A DNA stretch of 64,000 nt from Eutrophocola sp964503965. Lineage in GTDB: Bacteria; Pseudomonadota; Gammaproteobacteria; Pseudomonadales; Pseudohongiellaceae. The number at the start of each line of letters is the position of its first letter. The stretch's first letter is position 1. Where the stretch lies: positions 106,165 to 170,164 of the forward strand of contig CAZDCK010000002.1 of NCBI GenBank assembly GCA_964503965.1. The letters are read 5' to 3'. The notes below the pieces were generated by a model. The model saw only the letters and a program-made list of their open reading frames with translations. It had not been told where the DNA came from and did not search any database. Shown piece by piece: positions 63,943-64,000 of this stretch. Made by a program: the position numbers and the translations under genes.

Positions 63943-64000
63943 GATAAAAGGATAAAAGGCTAAAAGGCTAAAAGGCTAAAAGGCTAAAAGGCTAAAAGGC
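63943..64000. repeat. 8-base tandem repeat reaching the window end
   Basis: GATAAAAG occurs twice (63943-63958) and GCTAAAAG five times (63959-63998), then GC to the end. The array continues outside. It lies 60 bases upstream of the isomerase gene, in its leader or promoter region. Confidence 0.95.

Noticed and set aside
63943..64000. CRISPR array
   Set aside because: Units are 8 bases with no spacers.

Overview
The window looks like the chromosome of a free-living, probably marine, Gammaproteobacterium. The evidence is TonB-dependent receptors, an RND pump, purE/purK, malate synthase G, PQQ dehydrogenases, GC content near 50 percent by eye, and compact operons with 1 to 8 base overlaps. I cannot name a genus. 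I see no prophage, transposase, CRISPR array, rRNA or tRNA.

Layout. 1-7,300: the end of an M16 peptidase gene, a SnoaL-like plus PQQ-dehydrogenase pair, a NadR-like kinase, and a TonB receptor behind a TPP riboswitch. 7,381-12,793: aminotransferase, SGNH esterase lipoprotein, DUF2452-like protein, BASS transporter, purE/purK. 12,890-16,522: a malonate operon (madL, madM, a MatB-like synthetase, a beta-propeller protein). 16,610-22,631: dihaem cytochrome c and a TetR-controlled RND efflux pump. 22,657-26,658: a tight cluster of intradiol dioxygenase, unknown secreted protein, 2-hydroxyacid dehydrogenase and dienelactone hydrolase. 26,796-30,025: glycosyltransferase-like protein, ThDP enzyme and sulfurtransferase. 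30,501-34,271: a three-gene glucosylglycerate (compatible solute) operon. 34,562-46,496: flavin reductase, BON protein, a large haem/propeller protein, malate synthase G, a second SnoaL/PQQ-dehydrogenase pair, an exported dienelactone hydrolase, a persulfide dioxygenase-rhodanese fusion and a sulfotransferase. 46,884-57,307: exported catalase-peroxidase, a Met-rich TonB receptor, a GAPDH gene overlapping a GAPDH paralogue without its catalytic cysteine, a YVTN propeller, and a TonB receptor with an acidic insert. 57,464-63,883: two xylose-isomerase-like proteins, a NupG-type transporter, a SnoaL protein, a methyltransferase and a Tat-exported carboxylesterase. The window ends inside an 8-base tandem repeat.

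Much of the region serves periplasmic oxidation (PQQ enzymes, cytochromes c, KatG) and uptake or breakdown of small organic compounds (malonate, aromatics, thiamine, nucleosides or sugars). The items I rate most worth following are the cysteine-less GAPDH paralogue fused by overlap to an intact gap gene, the duplicated SnoaL/PQQ-dehydrogenase pairs (one with a lanthanide-type Asp), the TPP riboswitch receptor with a visible Shine-Dalgarno sequestering hairpin, and the TonB receptors with Met-rich or acidic inserts. No searches could be run; assignments rest on motifs, length and context.
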